Source: Oceanospirillaceae bacterium (GTDB lineage Bacteria; Pseudomonadota; Gammaproteobacteria; Pseudomonadales; Litoribrevibacteraceae). From it: DNA of 64,000 nt. The stretch covers positions 186,001-250,000 of the forward strand of contig JADFAD010000005.1 of assembly GCA_015665455.1 (NCBI GenBank). The letters run 5' to 3'. The notes beneath the pieces are model-generated. The model made no database searches. It was not told where the DNA came from and saw nothing but the letters and a program-made list of their open reading frames with translations. Shown here one piece after another: positions 47,716-57,179 of the stretch (the first letter of the stretch is position 1; every line of letters begins with the position of its first letter). Made by a program: the position numbers and the translations under genes.

Positions 47716-47826
47716 TTATTTAATCGATGTTTCCGTTGGTTCAATCACATCAACGTCTTTTGCCCCTGCAACTAAACCATTCAAATAAAAGTAGCTGAGA
47801 AAGAGAAACAGGAATGTGACCCACAT
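47716..47826 (-). CDS. possible 36-residue membrane microprotein
   Basis: The minus strand reads MWVTFLFLFLSYFYLNGLVA followed by a short acidic tail, 36 residues in all: a clean single membrane segment. The ribosome site is poor. It lies in the 524-bp gap between the acyltransferase-like gene and sixA. It may be a true microprotein, a remnant, or chance. Confidence 0.25.
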   Translation of the reverse strand: MWVTFLFLFLSYFYLNGLVAGAKDVDVIEPTETSIK

Positions 47827-47945
47827 CACGCAAGTACATTAATTAACCAGAAGTAACATTAAGAACAAAACAAAGACTAAGTAAAACACCGTCAAAGATA
47901 GTTTCTAAAGTAAAAACGATACAAAGCTTAATGCATTAAATTTTT

Positions 47946-47964
47946 CCACAAAACCTGTGGATAA
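47946..47964. promoter_or_regulatory. DnaA-box-containing hairpin
   Basis: TGTGGATAA (47956-47964) is the perfect complement of the DnaA box TTATCCACA. With CCACA at 47946-47950 it forms a five-pair inverted repeat around AAACC. One box alone does not make an origin. The rest of the gap 47653-48176 is AT-rich and, apart from the 36-residue frame, empty. Confidence 0.35.
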
Positions 47965-48176
47965 CTCCTTGGAAAAGTTATTAACTTAGTCCTTAAACCC
48001 AATAGTGGTCTATTGCCTGCCAGACTCATCACTTTTTAACCACAATGAAAAAAATATGCACTCACGATCTAAAAAGGAAGCGATTTTGAACACAACGAAT
48101 AAATGTATTCTGAAACTAGAGAGGGGAATTTAACGATCATTTTTTCAGCAATGATAGATCGTCAATCAAAGCAAAG

Positions 48177-48671
48177 CTATCGTGCTTTTTTAGGGTATTC
48201 GAGCCGAGTTAACTCACCACAATCACTTTCAAGATCATTCCAACTTTGAATATTAAGGTCGATGAAAGCCATTCCACACGTTGGTAGATTCTCTAAATCT
48301 TCGCCTGTAATCGAAAAGATTAAATCATTTAAGCCAGGGTTATGAGCAAATATCACAGCACTCGACCACTTATCTTTAAGCTGTCTTAATTCAGTGATTA
48401 AATGTTGGAACGTTGCTTCGTAAAGTTGCTCATTCAATTTAAGCGTACTTAAAGAACGATTACAGTATTGACCGAATATTTCTGCAGTTCGAATGGTTCG
48501 AGTTGCAGGGCTTGATAACCAAACACCTGACTTCTCAAGTGCACTTGCAGTTCGTAACGCCATCATAGGTGCGTCTTGCATACCACGCTTATTTAACGGC
48601 CTGTCTTTGTCCGAGAGACCATCATGCTTCCAACTTGATTTAGCGTGTCGTATTAATATGAGTTTCTTCAT
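48177..48671 (-). CDS. sixA: phosphohistidine phosphatase SixA-like
   Basis: A 164-residue histidine-phosphatase protein. The catalytic RHA motif is in LILIRHAKSSWKH, the second His in FAHNPGLNDLI, and the SSPATRTIRTAEIF segment matches SixA, which removes phosphate from phosphohistidine in HPt or PTS proteins. The short length without an extra insert agrees with the SixA group. It stands alone; the downstream esterase terminator isolates it. Confidence 0.85.
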   Translation of the reverse strand: MKKLILIRHAKSSWKHDGLSDKDRPLNKRGMQDAPMMALRTASALEKSGVWLSSPATRTIRTAEIFGQYCNRSLSTLKLNEQLYEATFQHLITELRQLKDKWSSAVIFAHNPGLNDLIFSITGEDLENLPTCGMAFIDLNIQSWNDLESDCGELTRLEYPKKAR

Positions 48672-48707
48672 AAGAAACTTCTCCTATGTAAAAACCGTTG
48701 TGAAATT

Positions 48708-48743
48708 TAAAAAAAGAAGGGGCTACAAACAACATGTAACCCC
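48708..48743 (-). terminator. terminator of the serine hydrolase gene
   Basis: On the minus strand GGGGTTAC and GTAGCCCC pair (one G-T) around nine bases and are followed by TTCTTTTTTT. Confidence 0.75.
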
Positions 48744-48872
48744 AAAAATTTCACATCAACAAGGGAACTACATAATAAATGTCCAGCAGCTTAGCCTTTC
48801 ACTTTCTTACATAATTCAGGCGCCTAAGATAAAGAGCAAATATGTTAATTTTATGACAATCAAAAATAATGA

Positions 48873-50033
48873 TTATTTTAAGCAATCATAAACAGCGTCT
48901 ATTAACTTATTTGCTCTCGGATCCACCAAAATATAAGGCCCCATTAGATTATGAATAAAACCAAATCCCAGTTGTTGATCCGGATCAGCAAAACCGATAC
49001 TTCCACCCGCACCAGGATGCCCAAAACTTCTCTTGCCTCCAAATTTAGCCAAGCGGCTTTCCTGCGACATCATAAAACCATTACTGAAACGCGTCTCTGT
49101 ATTCAAGACAGGGTCAAACCCTTGAACCGTCTCCGACCAGCACAAGTTCAAAGTTTCAGGCTTCAAAAGCTGATAATCATTCAATACCCCCCCATCAGCC
49201 AGCCCCCCATACAAAGCAGCCAAACTCCTCGCATTGGTATGGCCATTTGCCGAAGGCAGTTCCATTTCACGCCATCGCTTACTGTTCGTGCCTCTCTGAG
49301 CTGAAGACGGGTTAGCAAACGCCTTTGATGTAACGCCCGTCGGGTTTGTCATTATTTCTTTAAAGAGGTTATCCACCATAGGATCCCCTTTTACTGCTCG
49401 ACCTCGTTCAATTTTGGCACATCGATGAAACTCAGATTCAGGCGTACCAATGAAACAGTCTAGACTAAGAGGAATAGATAATTCTTTCTGTAAATATTCA
49501 CCTAACGTCACCCCTGCGGCACGGTGAAACACTTCACCGATCATCCAACCAAACGTAAGTGGCGCATAACCGTGATCACCATAAGGCCACCACGGGGCCT
49601 GTTCTGCCACCGCTGCACACATATAATCCCAATCATACAAACTGTCGGCTTGTATCATCTCATTAATGGCTGAAACGCCTGTTTTATGGCTAAGAATGTC
49701 TGAAATACGTAAATGAGCTTTTCCTTCCTGTCTAAATTCCGGCCAATGATCACAGATCAAATCGTTTAAGCTAAACAGTCCTTGTTCGACTGCTCGAAGT
49801 ACACAAATCGTTGCAATCCCTTTGGTGCAAGAAAATGCATTTGCAATGGTGTCTTGCTGCCAACCTTGCTGCTCGTCTTCGTTTGCAATACCGCCCCAAA
49901 GATCAACGACAACTTCTCCTTTTTGAACAACCGCTAAGGATGCGCCTTTTTCTTCTTCACTCATCAAAAGCTGTTCAAACGCTTCCTTGACCGAATGAAA
50001 TTCAGGAGTTACATAACCATTTACAATCGACAT
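48873..50033 (-). CDS. serine hydrolase, class C beta-lactamase-like (family VIII esterase)
   Basis: A 386-residue cytosolic protein of the penicillin-binding-protein/beta-lactamase fold. The SxxK motif is SCTKG, the Tyr motif YAP in HGYAPLTFG, and the third motif HPGAGG. Such combinations are typical of EstB-like family VIII carboxylesterases rather than true beta-lactamases, and no signal peptide is present. The natural ester is unknown. It is a single-gene unit with its own terminator. Confidence 0.87.
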   Translation of the reverse strand: MSIVNGYVTPEFHSVKEAFEQLLMSEEEKGASLAVVQKGEVVVDLWGGIANEDEQQGWQQDTIANAFSCTKGIATICVLRAVEQGLFSLNDLICDHWPEFRQEGKAHLRISDILSHKTGVSAINEMIQADSLYDWDYMCAAVAEQAPWWPYGDHGYAPLTFGWMIGEVFHRAAGVTLGEYLQKELSIPLSLDCFIGTPESEFHRCAKIERGRAVKGDPMVDNLFKEIMTNPTGVTSKAFANPSSAQRGTNSKRWREMELPSANGHTNARSLAALYGGLADGGVLNDYQLLKPETLNLCWSETVQGFDPVLNTETRFSNGFMMSQESRLAKFGGKRSFGHPGAGGSIGFADPDQQLGFGFIHNLMGPYILVDPRANKLIDAVYDCLK

Positions 50034-50251
50034 ACGTTCCGTTCACCCAAACTTGAATTTTAATCTCAACAAACCCACTCAATAATTAGCAGGATTCAAC
50101 CTTCTAATTTCAATGACCACACACCAGAAATACCCTTACCTTGCGGAAATTCATCTATGCTGTCTATAGGCGAAAGATAAAAATAAAACTGTATAACACT
50201 AAGACCTAGCAAATTTTATTGTCTAAAGAACCTCTGGAGTACCTAAGTTTT

Positions 50252-51100
50252 ATGAGTGAAGTAACTATTCCAAACAAAGAAGAAATGGAATTGGCTTATG
50301 AGGTTATCCGTAAGCTACGAGTTCCCTCAGTCCCAGACGTGATTACAGAAGTGCAAAAGTTGCTCGCTGAACCCAACCTTAGAATTGATGAAATTACAGG
50401 TCTGATTAATAAAGATGCGGGCTTAACAGGAGAAGTGTTAAAAGCAGCGCGTTCACCGATTTATGGTTTATCCGAGGATGTGACAACAATTTTCCATGCA
50501 GTGAAAGTCCTCGGCGTGAAACGATTGAATGAAATTACAATTACCGTCGCGCTTAAAGCATCGTTAGACCCTATGAATGAGTTCCATCACAAACTCTGGG
50601 AAGAGAGCCAGATCACGGCTGCCGGTTGCGCTTGGTTAGCCAGTGTTACAGGTCATGTGGATCGAGACGAAGCCTACTTAACAGGCTTATTTGCAACCAT
50701 TGGGTGCATGTTACTTTCTCAAGCCTCCACCAAATACGAAATCCTATATGAGAAAGCCCAATCGTACCCCTTAACGTGCCATGAACTTGAAGAGCGATTA
50801 ACCAGCACCAACCGTTCGGTGGTAGGGTTCATTGTCGCGCAATTATGGAGTTTACCCTTAAGCGTTTGCAGTGCTATATATCACATGCACGATGTTTCTT
50901 TGCAGTCGCCTAATGTCTTCCCTCTTGGCCCTTTAATTGGCGCTGTCCGTACTTCCATTTGCTTCATGGAACAACATGGTTTGGCTGATGTGTCTGAAAC
51001 AGCGGAATACCTTAAGTTCCACGATGTCGCTCGTGATGAACTGATGCTAGATCAAGCAACCCTCGAAGAATTTTCAGAATATATGGAAAGCCTTGGTTAA
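50252..51100 (+). CDS. HDOD domain-containing protein
   Basis: A 282-residue soluble protein with an HDOD domain at ~18-225 (IRKLRVPSVPDVITEVQKLL, then LINKDAGLTGEVLKAA). HDOD proteins are regulatory relatives of HD phosphohydrolases without the metal ligands, often linked to signalling or stress. ATG 50252 is preferred; an in-frame TTG at 50219 has no ribosome site, although the GGAG before 50252 is rather far (13 bases), so the start remains uncertain. The NadD-like gene follows 46 bases later, possibly co-transcribed. Confidence 0.8.
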   Translation: MSEVTIPNKEEMELAYEVIRKLRVPSVPDVITEVQKLLAEPNLRIDEITGLINKDAGLTGEVLKAARSPIYGLSEDVTTIFHAVKVLGVKRLNEITITVALKASLDPMNEFHHKLWEESQITAAGCAWLASVTGHVDRDEAYLTGLFATIGCMLLSQASTKYEILYEKAQSYPLTCHELEERLTSTNRSVVGFIVAQLWSLPLSVCSAIYHMHDVSLQSPNVFPLGPLIGAVRTSICFMEQHGLADVSETAEYLKFHDVARDELMLDQATLEEFSEYMESLG

Positions 51101-51146
51101 TCTGAGTAGAGTACGCACCTCATTTGATTGAACAATGAGGTGACTC

Positions 51147-51686
51147 ATGATTGGTGTTTTTGGTTCTGCATTTAATCCGCCGACACTGGGCCATAAAAAT
51201 GCGATTCAGCAAGCCGCAAAACAATGCCAAAAGATATTACTAGTCCCTTCTGCTAGTCATGCGTTCGGTAAAAACATGCTGCCTTTCGAGCTTCGTTTTA
51301 ACATGCTAGTTAGGTTCATTTCTGATATTCAAAGTGAAGTCGGCTGTCCCATTGAAGTTTCTTCGATAGAGCAAGAAATGATCACTGATGGTTTCAACCC
51401 TGTCTACACCTTTGATGTTTTCGAGCGTTTAGAACAGAAACTCAAGACCGACAAACTGGCGTTCATTCTAGGCCCTGACAACGCAGACACAGTGACTTGG
51501 GCAAAGTTTTACAAGAACCAAGAAATAGATCAACGTTGGAACAAGATCATTTGCCAAGAATCAGTCCAAGTCCGCAGTACATTAATTAGGGAATACATTC
51601 GATCTGGTTGCACGGATCAAACATTACTAGAACTGACTACGCCATCGGTGGTATCCGTTATTCGCGCGGATGATCTATATAAATAA
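51147..51686 (+). CDS. NadD-like nucleotidyltransferase
   Basis: A 179-residue adenylyltransferase-fold protein. GSAFNPPTLGH is the (H/T)xGH nucleotide-binding motif, LVPSASHAFGKNMLPFELR is the substrate loop and VRSTLIRE the C-terminal ISST-like motif. It is likely a second, shorter NadD/NMN-type adenylyltransferase rather than the housekeeping NadD, which normally sits next to proA/rsfS. The exact substrate is open. It follows the HDOD gene and is convergent with the saccharopine dehydrogenase-like gene. Confidence 0.8.
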   Translation: MIGVFGSAFNPPTLGHKNAIQQAAKQCQKILLVPSASHAFGKNMLPFELRFNMLVRFISDIQSEVGCPIEVSSIEQEMITDGFNPVYTFDVFERLEQKLKTDKLAFILGPDNADTVTWAKFYKNQEIDQRWNKIICQESVQVRSTLIREYIRSGCTDQTLLELTTPSVVSVIRADDLYK

Positions 51687-51698
51687 GCATCATCGATG

Positions 51699-52907
51699 CT
51701 AATGCTCTTCAATGAGCGTGAATTTGATCCCTGCTTCATCCAATCGATCGATCAATACGTTCCCCATTGCGGTTGCAGGTGTAAGAACACCGTAAACAGG
51801 CTCTAAATGTTCTTGCTCTAAAATAAGCGTCAACGCCGATTCAGATAACATCTTTGCTGTTTCACCGTAACCCGGATCACCACCACGGACAGAAGCAACC
51901 ACTTGATGCCGACCGGTTTGAGCGCGAATAATCACCTTAAACCAAGCCCTTTCACGATCCCCTGCTGCCGGCCCTTCGCCTTGCGGGAACAACTCCAAAA
52001 GTTTATTTCTAGACCAACTGAATTGCGACAAAGCCACTAAAGAGGAGAAACCACCCAAGGTCAAAAATAACTTCGGCAAACGGCGAATCTGTAGATAATG
52101 ACCGTAAGTAAATCGTCGACCATATTGTTCAAACAACTCAGCCGAACGTCTAACCACTTGACCATCAATCGTCGGAAAAGGAACAACCCAAGATCTTAAA
52201 CCATAATCGTATCTAAGTTGGGGTTTTGCAGTGCGAATTTTGCGACCATCCACATCTTTGCCCTGCGTCAGGTTCAACCAAAACTTCTTAAGGTCCACCG
52301 TTTTTGTGATACGAGAAAATGCATTTATAGCCGAATGCCAGGTTCCTCCTGAAAATTTGCCGCCCACTTTAACGAAACCATCAACTTTCACATCTTCACG
52401 AACTAGCTCGCCCACTTCTTCGCTTAGATGTTGAACCGCAAATAACACCCCTAAATCATGAGGAATGCTGTCAAAACCGCAGCAATGAATCAGCCGACAC
52501 TTGGTTGCTCTCGCTACGGTATCGTATTTCGCGTACATACGATCAACAAATTCAAGTTCCCCTGTCAGATCAAGGTAATCCGTTCCCTTTTCAGCACAGG
52601 CTTTGATCGCTGCTTCACCATATTTTATATATGGGCCTACCGTAGTGATTAAGACGCGTGTTTTGGCTGCCAATGCCATCATTGAAGCTTCATCTCGAAC
52701 ATCCGCGACTTCAACACCGACCGATTCATTTGCGCGGTCTACAGCCACCAGCTCATTCTTTAATGCCTGGAGTTTGTTAAAGTCTCGTCCAGCGATAGCA
52801 AATGAGAACCCACTTTCTTCCATTTTTTGAGATAGGTATTGTACGGTTAACTTACCGGTAAACCCGGTGGCACCAAAAACAACAATGTCATATTGTCTTG
52901 TTGTCAT
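51699..52907 (-). CDS. saccharopine dehydrogenase-like / trans-acting enoyl reductase family protein
   Basis: A 402-residue protein with an N-terminal Rossmann domain, VVFGATGFTGKLTVQYL, followed by IAGRDFNKLQAL, and YLDLTGELEFVD and CCGFDSIPHDLGV in the core. This is the group annotated as saccharopine dehydrogenase NADP-binding or trans-acting enoyl reductase, found widely outside lysine metabolism. A hydrophobic segment near residue 285 suggests membrane contact. Substrate unknown. Divergent from bioA. Confidence 0.82.
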   Translation of the reverse strand: MTTRQYDIVVFGATGFTGKLTVQYLSQKMEESGFSFAIAGRDFNKLQALKNELVAVDRANESVGVEVADVRDEASMMALAAKTRVLITTVGPYIKYGEAAIKACAEKGTDYLDLTGELEFVDRMYAKYDTVARATKCRLIHCCGFDSIPHDLGVLFAVQHLSEEVGELVREDVKVDGFVKVGGKFSGGTWHSAINAFSRITKTVDLKKFWLNLTQGKDVDGRKIRTAKPQLRYDYGLRSWVVPFPTIDGQVVRRSAELFEQYGRRFTYGHYLQIRRLPKLFLTLGGFSSLVALSQFSWSRNKLLELFPQGEGPAAGDRERAWFKVIIRAQTGRHQVVASVRGGDPGYGETAKMLSESALTLILEQEHLEPVYGVLTPATAMGNVLIDRLDEAGIKFTLIEEH

Positions 52908-53049
52908 AAATTCCCTCTCTCAACATCCAGTGAAGTGTCTATTTGTTATACTAGACCCAATTTTTATCAGAACTGGCACTGATGTTCGAGTTTTTTTAAG
53001 ACAACATCGTTTATCCTTACATTTTCTTCATTCGATCAGTGAGTAATTC

Positions 53050-54342
53050 ATGACTCAATCTTCATCCCCTGAAAATACACAGTACGGCTCATTGTGGTAT
53101 CCCTATGCTCAGATGCAAAATCTTGAAATCAATCTTGAAGTCGTTGAGACCAACGGCGTCTACCTAACCATGAACGATGGTCGCGAGCTTATCGACTCAA
53201 TCTCCTCATGGTGGAGTGTAACTCACGGCTATAATCACCCTGAACTTAACCAAGCAATGACAAATCAAATCAATAAGTTCAGTCACGTTATGCTTGGTGG
53301 CCTAAAAAACCAAATGACTCAATCCTTCGCCGATAAACTTGTTGAAATTACACCAGAAGGTCTGAACCATGTGTTCTTTTCAGACAGTGGTTCAGTGGCT
53401 GTTGAAGTGGCGATTAAGATGTCCCTTCAATACTTTTTCAATCAAGGAAATAAAAACAAAACCCGAATCGTCGCCCTTCAACGCGCTTATCACGGGGATA
53501 CAACTGCATGCATGTCAGTATGTGATCCCGCTGAAGGTATGCATAAGATGTTTCACGGCATCACACCGGAGCAACTTTTCTTAGACGCACCAACGGGCGG
53601 TTTTAACGCATCCGACGCCGAGATTAACGCCGACATTCAAAAAGCTAAATCGCTATTTGAAGAACACGGCAGCTCTATTGCAGCCATGATTGTCGAACCT
53701 CTCCTGCAGGGTGCTGGAGGGTTTAACATCTACTCGCCTGAATACCTCAATCAATTAAAAGCACTTTGCCAAGCACACAACATCCTTTTAATTTTTGATG
53801 AGGTGGCCACAGGATTTGGCAGAACCGGAAAGCTATTTGCCTCTGAGCACACAAACATCACGCCCGACATCATGATTCTGGCCAAAGGCTTGACTGCCGG
53901 TTACATTGGGCACGCAGCAACCCTTGCAACCACTGATATTTTTGAAGCATTTCTCTCCGATGATCCAGCAAAAGCATTCATGCACGGCCCAACATTTATG
54001 GGCAACCCAACCGCCTGTGCTGTTGGCTTAAAAGCCATCGAGATTTTCAAAAGGGACGATTACCTAAGTAAGATCTCTAATATCGAACAAACCCTTAAAG
54101 ACGAGCTACTTGATTTCGAGCATGAAGAAATTGAAGAGTGCCGGGTATTGGGCGCCACTGGCGCGATTGAAGTTAAAGACGCTAAATCACACCACGGCAT
54201 TCAAGAGTACGCCGCTGAGCGAGGCGTTTGGTTAAGACCGTTTGAAAGATACATTTACACCATGCCACCGTACATTATTACGGATGATCAATTAAAAGCG
54301 ATTACGGATGTGATGAAAGGTTGGTTTCTTAGAGAACGATAA
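53050..54342 (+). CDS. bioA: adenosylmethionine--8-amino-7-oxononanoate transaminase
   Basis: BioA moves an amino group from S-adenosylmethionine to KAPA, forming DAPA in biotin synthesis. The 430-residue PLP enzyme shows LWYPYAQM near the N-terminus, SISSWWSVTHGYNHP, HVFFSDSGSVAVEVAIKMS, the PLP Asp in FDEVATGFGRTG and the PLP Lys in ILAKGLTAGYIG. The other bio genes are not in the window. It is monocistronic with a strong terminator. Confidence 0.95.
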   Translation: MTQSSSPENTQYGSLWYPYAQMQNLEINLEVVETNGVYLTMNDGRELIDSISSWWSVTHGYNHPELNQAMTNQINKFSHVMLGGLKNQMTQSFADKLVEITPEGLNHVFFSDSGSVAVEVAIKMSLQYFFNQGNKNKTRIVALQRAYHGDTTACMSVCDPAEGMHKMFHGITPEQLFLDAPTGGFNASDAEINADIQKAKSLFEEHGSSIAAMIVEPLLQGAGGFNIYSPEYLNQLKALCQAHNILLIFDEVATGFGRTGKLFASEHTNITPDIMILAKGLTAGYIGHAATLATTDIFEAFLSDDPAKAFMHGPTFMGNPTACAVGLKAIEIFKRDDYLSKISNIEQTLKDELLDFEHEEIEECRVLGATGAIEVKDAKSHHGIQEYAAERGVWLRPFERYIYTMPPYIITDDQLKAITDVMKGWFLRER

Positions 54343-54352
54343 GAGCTCAATC

Positions 54353-54389
54353 TAAAAAGGAGGTACTGTAATCAGTACCTCCTTTTTGT
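54353..54389 (+). terminator. bioA terminator
   Basis: AAAAAGGAGGTACTG and CAGTACCTCCTTTTT form a perfect stem around TAAT, followed by GTTT. Confidence 0.9.
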
Positions 54390-54436
54390 TTATGAACTGG
54401 CCAGATCTCTAATGACAGCTCCCTAATTACATTCCC

Positions 54437-55486
54437 CTAATTAATAGGCACCTGCTCAAGCTTCTTAATCTCTGCGATTACCCGCTCATTGATTGGCGCA
54501 GCCATGCCTAAACTTCGAGCGTAGCGAACAACCTCCCCATTAATGTAGTCAATCTCGGTGGGTCGACCCAGAGAGATATCTTCCCACATGGAAGAACGAG
54601 CCAACGGGTCTATTCGCAACATTCTTCCAGCGATGATTTTGAATAAAAATGTCGGCAGTCTCAGTACTTTAGGGATATAGGATGCAGGCAAAGGCGACTG
54701 AACTTTGGGTTTAATGCCCAACTCGTCCAATATACACAGAACTTCATCCATACAATCAGCAAGTTGTTTACGCCAACGCCGATCCGCAAGTTCCTCAACC
54801 AAAGGCACCCCCGATAATGCATTCAAAGGGTTATTAAGATTAAGGAGTAACTTTCCCCACAAGACCTCATGCATCTCGACTTCCGTCTTAATCCCCAGAT
54901 TAGCGCCTCGAATTATTTCAGCCAGATCATTAAAACAAGCATCCATGACCAGATCACCTTCTGTTCCACAATGATATCGGCCTTCTTCCATAGGCATAAC
55001 ATTGTAAGGAACCATCAGAGAACCGACGCTGTGGTCTGGAAATATATTTTTCAAGGCTTCGGCGTTATTAATACCGTTCTGAGCACTGACCACCAAACCG
55101 TTCGGTTTGATATAACGAGCCACTTGTTCGCCAATGGACAAGGTATCTTTGCTTTTAACACAAATGAGCACCACATCCGCATCAGCGAGACATGCTTCAT
55201 CCGTTGTCATATTAAGCTGACGGGGTGGCACTCGAATACTTTTGCCTTGCCAACTGGTCAGATGCAACCCATGCGCTTGTATCTTGGAAATAATTCTTGG
55301 TCGAGCCAAAAACGTAACCTGCTGACCAGCCGCAACTAGATGAGCACCCAACCACAACCCTATGGAACCGGCGCCTGCAACCACCCAATGCTTATGACGC
55401 TCGTCACGTCGTGGTCCTTTCTTTGATTGCTTCCCTACGGATTCAGAACTTGACGCCTGAACTCCGACTGACAGTGACTCAACCAT
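54437..55486 (-). CDS. panE: 2-dehydropantoate 2-reductase family protein
   Basis: A 349-residue ketopantoate reductase-type protein. The NADPH site is VAGAGSIGLWLGAHL; CVKSKDT and SAQNGINNAEAL follow, and the catalytic Lys lies in EVLWGKLLLNLNNPLNAL, with Asp/Glu residues in SMWEDISLGRPTEIDYINGE. This fits PanE of pantothenate synthesis. A second PanE-like gene elsewhere cannot be excluded. An N-terminal extension of ~28 polar residues precedes the fold. The start overlaps the stop of the Mpo1-like gene (TAATG). Confidence 0.85.
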   Translation of the reverse strand: MVESLSVGVQASSSESVGKQSKKGPRRDERHKHWVVAGAGSIGLWLGAHLVAAGQQVTFLARPRIISKIQAHGLHLTSWQGKSIRVPPRQLNMTTDEACLADADVVLICVKSKDTLSIGEQVARYIKPNGLVVSAQNGINNAEALKNIFPDHSVGSLMVPYNVMPMEEGRYHCGTEGDLVMDACFNDLAEIIRGANLGIKTEVEMHEVLWGKLLLNLNNPLNALSGVPLVEELADRRWRKQLADCMDEVLCILDELGIKPKVQSPLPASYIPKVLRLPTFLFKIIAGRMLRIDPLARSSMWEDISLGRPTEIDYINGEVVRYARSLGMAAPINERVIAEIKKLEQVPIN

Positions 55487-55962
55487 TAGTATTTAATCCC
55501 TAAGCTTCGATAAATGAAGCCCATTAACCATGCTGGTCCGACCAGTAGAAACTGAATATCTTTAAAGAAAGAAGGCTTTTTCCCTTCAATTTTATGCCCA
55601 ATAAATTGAAAAACCCATGCAACCACAAACGTGATCAAACTCAATTGCCATAAAGGCAGGGCTACATTCACACTTAACCAAAACGCCAAATAAAAACAAC
55701 CTGCCGTAAAAGCGGCCATACCCAGCATAATAGAAAACGACATACGAAAATAAAATGCCATAGCCGGTACCATAGCAACCGTTGCCCAGTTAACCCAAAC
55801 AGACTCCCCCATCCAAGCCATCTTTGGGATGTCCCACAGCAGCCCAACTACAGTAAAGAAAATGGCTGGTACCATGATCCAATGGATTAATTTATTGATC
55901 TTATTTTGATGACTATCGCCATACTCTTCAAACCACTGATCCGCGCTTTTTGAAACAAACAT
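55486..55962 (-). CDS. Mpo1-like (DUF962) membrane protein
   Basis: A 158-residue inner-membrane protein with four hydrophobic segments. The family motif is YGDSHQNKINKLIHWIMVP near the N-terminus and QFIGHKIEGKKPSFFKDIQF near the C-terminus, supplying the His residues that bind iron. The yeast member Mpo1 is a dioxygenase that shortens 2-hydroxy fatty acids; bacterial members may do likewise. Its stop overlaps the panE start, so the two are coupled. Confidence 0.85.
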   Translation of the reverse strand: MFVSKSADQWFEEYGDSHQNKINKLIHWIMVPAIFFTVVGLLWDIPKMAWMGESVWVNWATVAMVPAMAFYFRMSFSIMLGMAAFTAGCFYLAFWLSVNVALPLWQLSLITFVVAWVFQFIGHKIEGKKPSFFKDIQFLLVGPAWLMGFIYRSLGIKY

Positions 55963-56171
55963 TACATTCCCCCTAACATAACTATTATAGGCACAGCTTA
56001 ATATGAGCCACCGTATTCGAATTGAAGTAATACACCCGATCTACACATGCTGTGCTCGTTTTTCTAACATTAACTTTAACGAATGGCATACAACGAGACA
56101 GTAGCCTGATAAGATCACCTACATGTCCTAACGAGCCAAATAATAAAAAAACAGGTCGAAGTGAGTCATAA

Positions 56172-57179
56172 ATGTTGAACAAAACCGTATCAGCTTTCTG
56201 GTTGAAAGGTATTTTAGCTTGCGCCCAAAATCAGGGGATTACCAAAAATCGAATATTTGAAGATGCAGGCGTCATCAGCCTCCCTGACACGGCCAATGAT
56301 CGAGTCCCTTTAGACGCGACCGTTAAAGTTTGGAACTCAGCCATCAAACTGACAAAAGACCCTTTATTCGGCTTCAACATGGGCAAACAGTTCCGACCAA
56401 ACTGGTTTAACCTTATCCACCATCTTTGGGCAAACAGCCCAGATGTTCGCTCAGCCATTGATCTGACACTGAAATACCAGTCTTTAATAAGTGACGGAGG
56501 AGAACTGGCGCTGCAAGAAAGTTCAGGCACTGCGACGCTTCAATACTTTCCAAAAGCAGATAAGTTGCCGTTCAGTTATCACCAAACAGACGCAGTGTTA
56601 GCAACACTGGTTTCTTTGATGCGTTGGTCCATCGATGATGGCTTTGCGCCGACGAAAGTCGCGATGCAACACAGTCAGAAAAACCACGACAGCGATTACA
56701 CAGAGTTCTTTCAATGCACCGTTTCTTATGAAAACGATCATCCTTACTTAGACATCGATTCCAAATGGTTAGACCGAACGTTAATTGGCGCCGATGCCCA
56801 ATTATTGGCCATGCATTTAAAGCTGGCAGAACAAAAAATTGCGCTTTTAGGCAGGGACTCGCTGCACATTAGAATAGCCAATTACTTAGTCAAAGTAGAT
56901 GACTATCAAAACACGTCTAAAGAAGAAATGGCGAGCTTACTCCACACAAGCAGCCGAACATTGCAAAGAAAACTGTCACTGGAGAACACCTGTTATTCCA
57001 AAGTTTCAGACCAGGTAAGGCAGGACCTAGCGCACCAACTCATTAAGCAAAACATTCCCACAACGGAGCTAACGCATAAGCTTGGTTTCAGTGAAGTGAG
57101 CAGTTTACATAAAGCGTGTAAGCGATGGTTTAAAATGAGTTTGAATGAGTACCGAGCTAAAGCAACGATGAATGATTAA
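56172..57179 (+). CDS. AraC-family transcriptional regulator
   Basis: A 335-residue regulator of the OruR/ArgR-type group: an N-terminal arabinose-binding-like domain (PF12625 type, ~15-200, with FGFNMGKQFRPNWFNLIHHL) and a C-terminal double helix-turn-helix at ~240-330 (EMASLLHTSSRTLQRKL and LTHKLGFSEVSSLHKACKRW). Ligand and targets are unknown. It is divergent from the Mpo1-panE pair, which it may control. Confidence 0.9.
   Translation: MLNKTVSAFWLKGILACAQNQGITKNRIFEDAGVISLPDTANDRVPLDATVKVWNSAIKLTKDPLFGFNMGKQFRPNWFNLIHHLWANSPDVRSAIDLTLKYQSLISDGGELALQESSGTATLQYFPKADKLPFSYHQTDAVLATLVSLMRWSIDDGFAPTKVAMQHSQKNHDSDYTEFFQCTVSYENDHPYLDIDSKWLDRTLIGADAQLLAMHLKLAEQKIALLGRDSLHIRIANYLVKVDDYQNTSKEEMASLLHTSSRTLQRKLSLENTCYSKVSDQVRQDLAHQLIKQNIPTTELTHKLGFSEVSSLHKACKRWFKMSLNEYRAKATMND

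Noticed and set aside
47941-48000. Chromosomal replication origin
   Set aside because: Only one perfect DnaA box is seen and neither dnaA, rpmH nor gidA is nearby.
54869-55339. A 156-codon open frame on the plus strand
   Set aside because: It is antisense to panE, has no ribosome site and has low-complexity His/Asn/Phe composition; panE is clearly the real gene.
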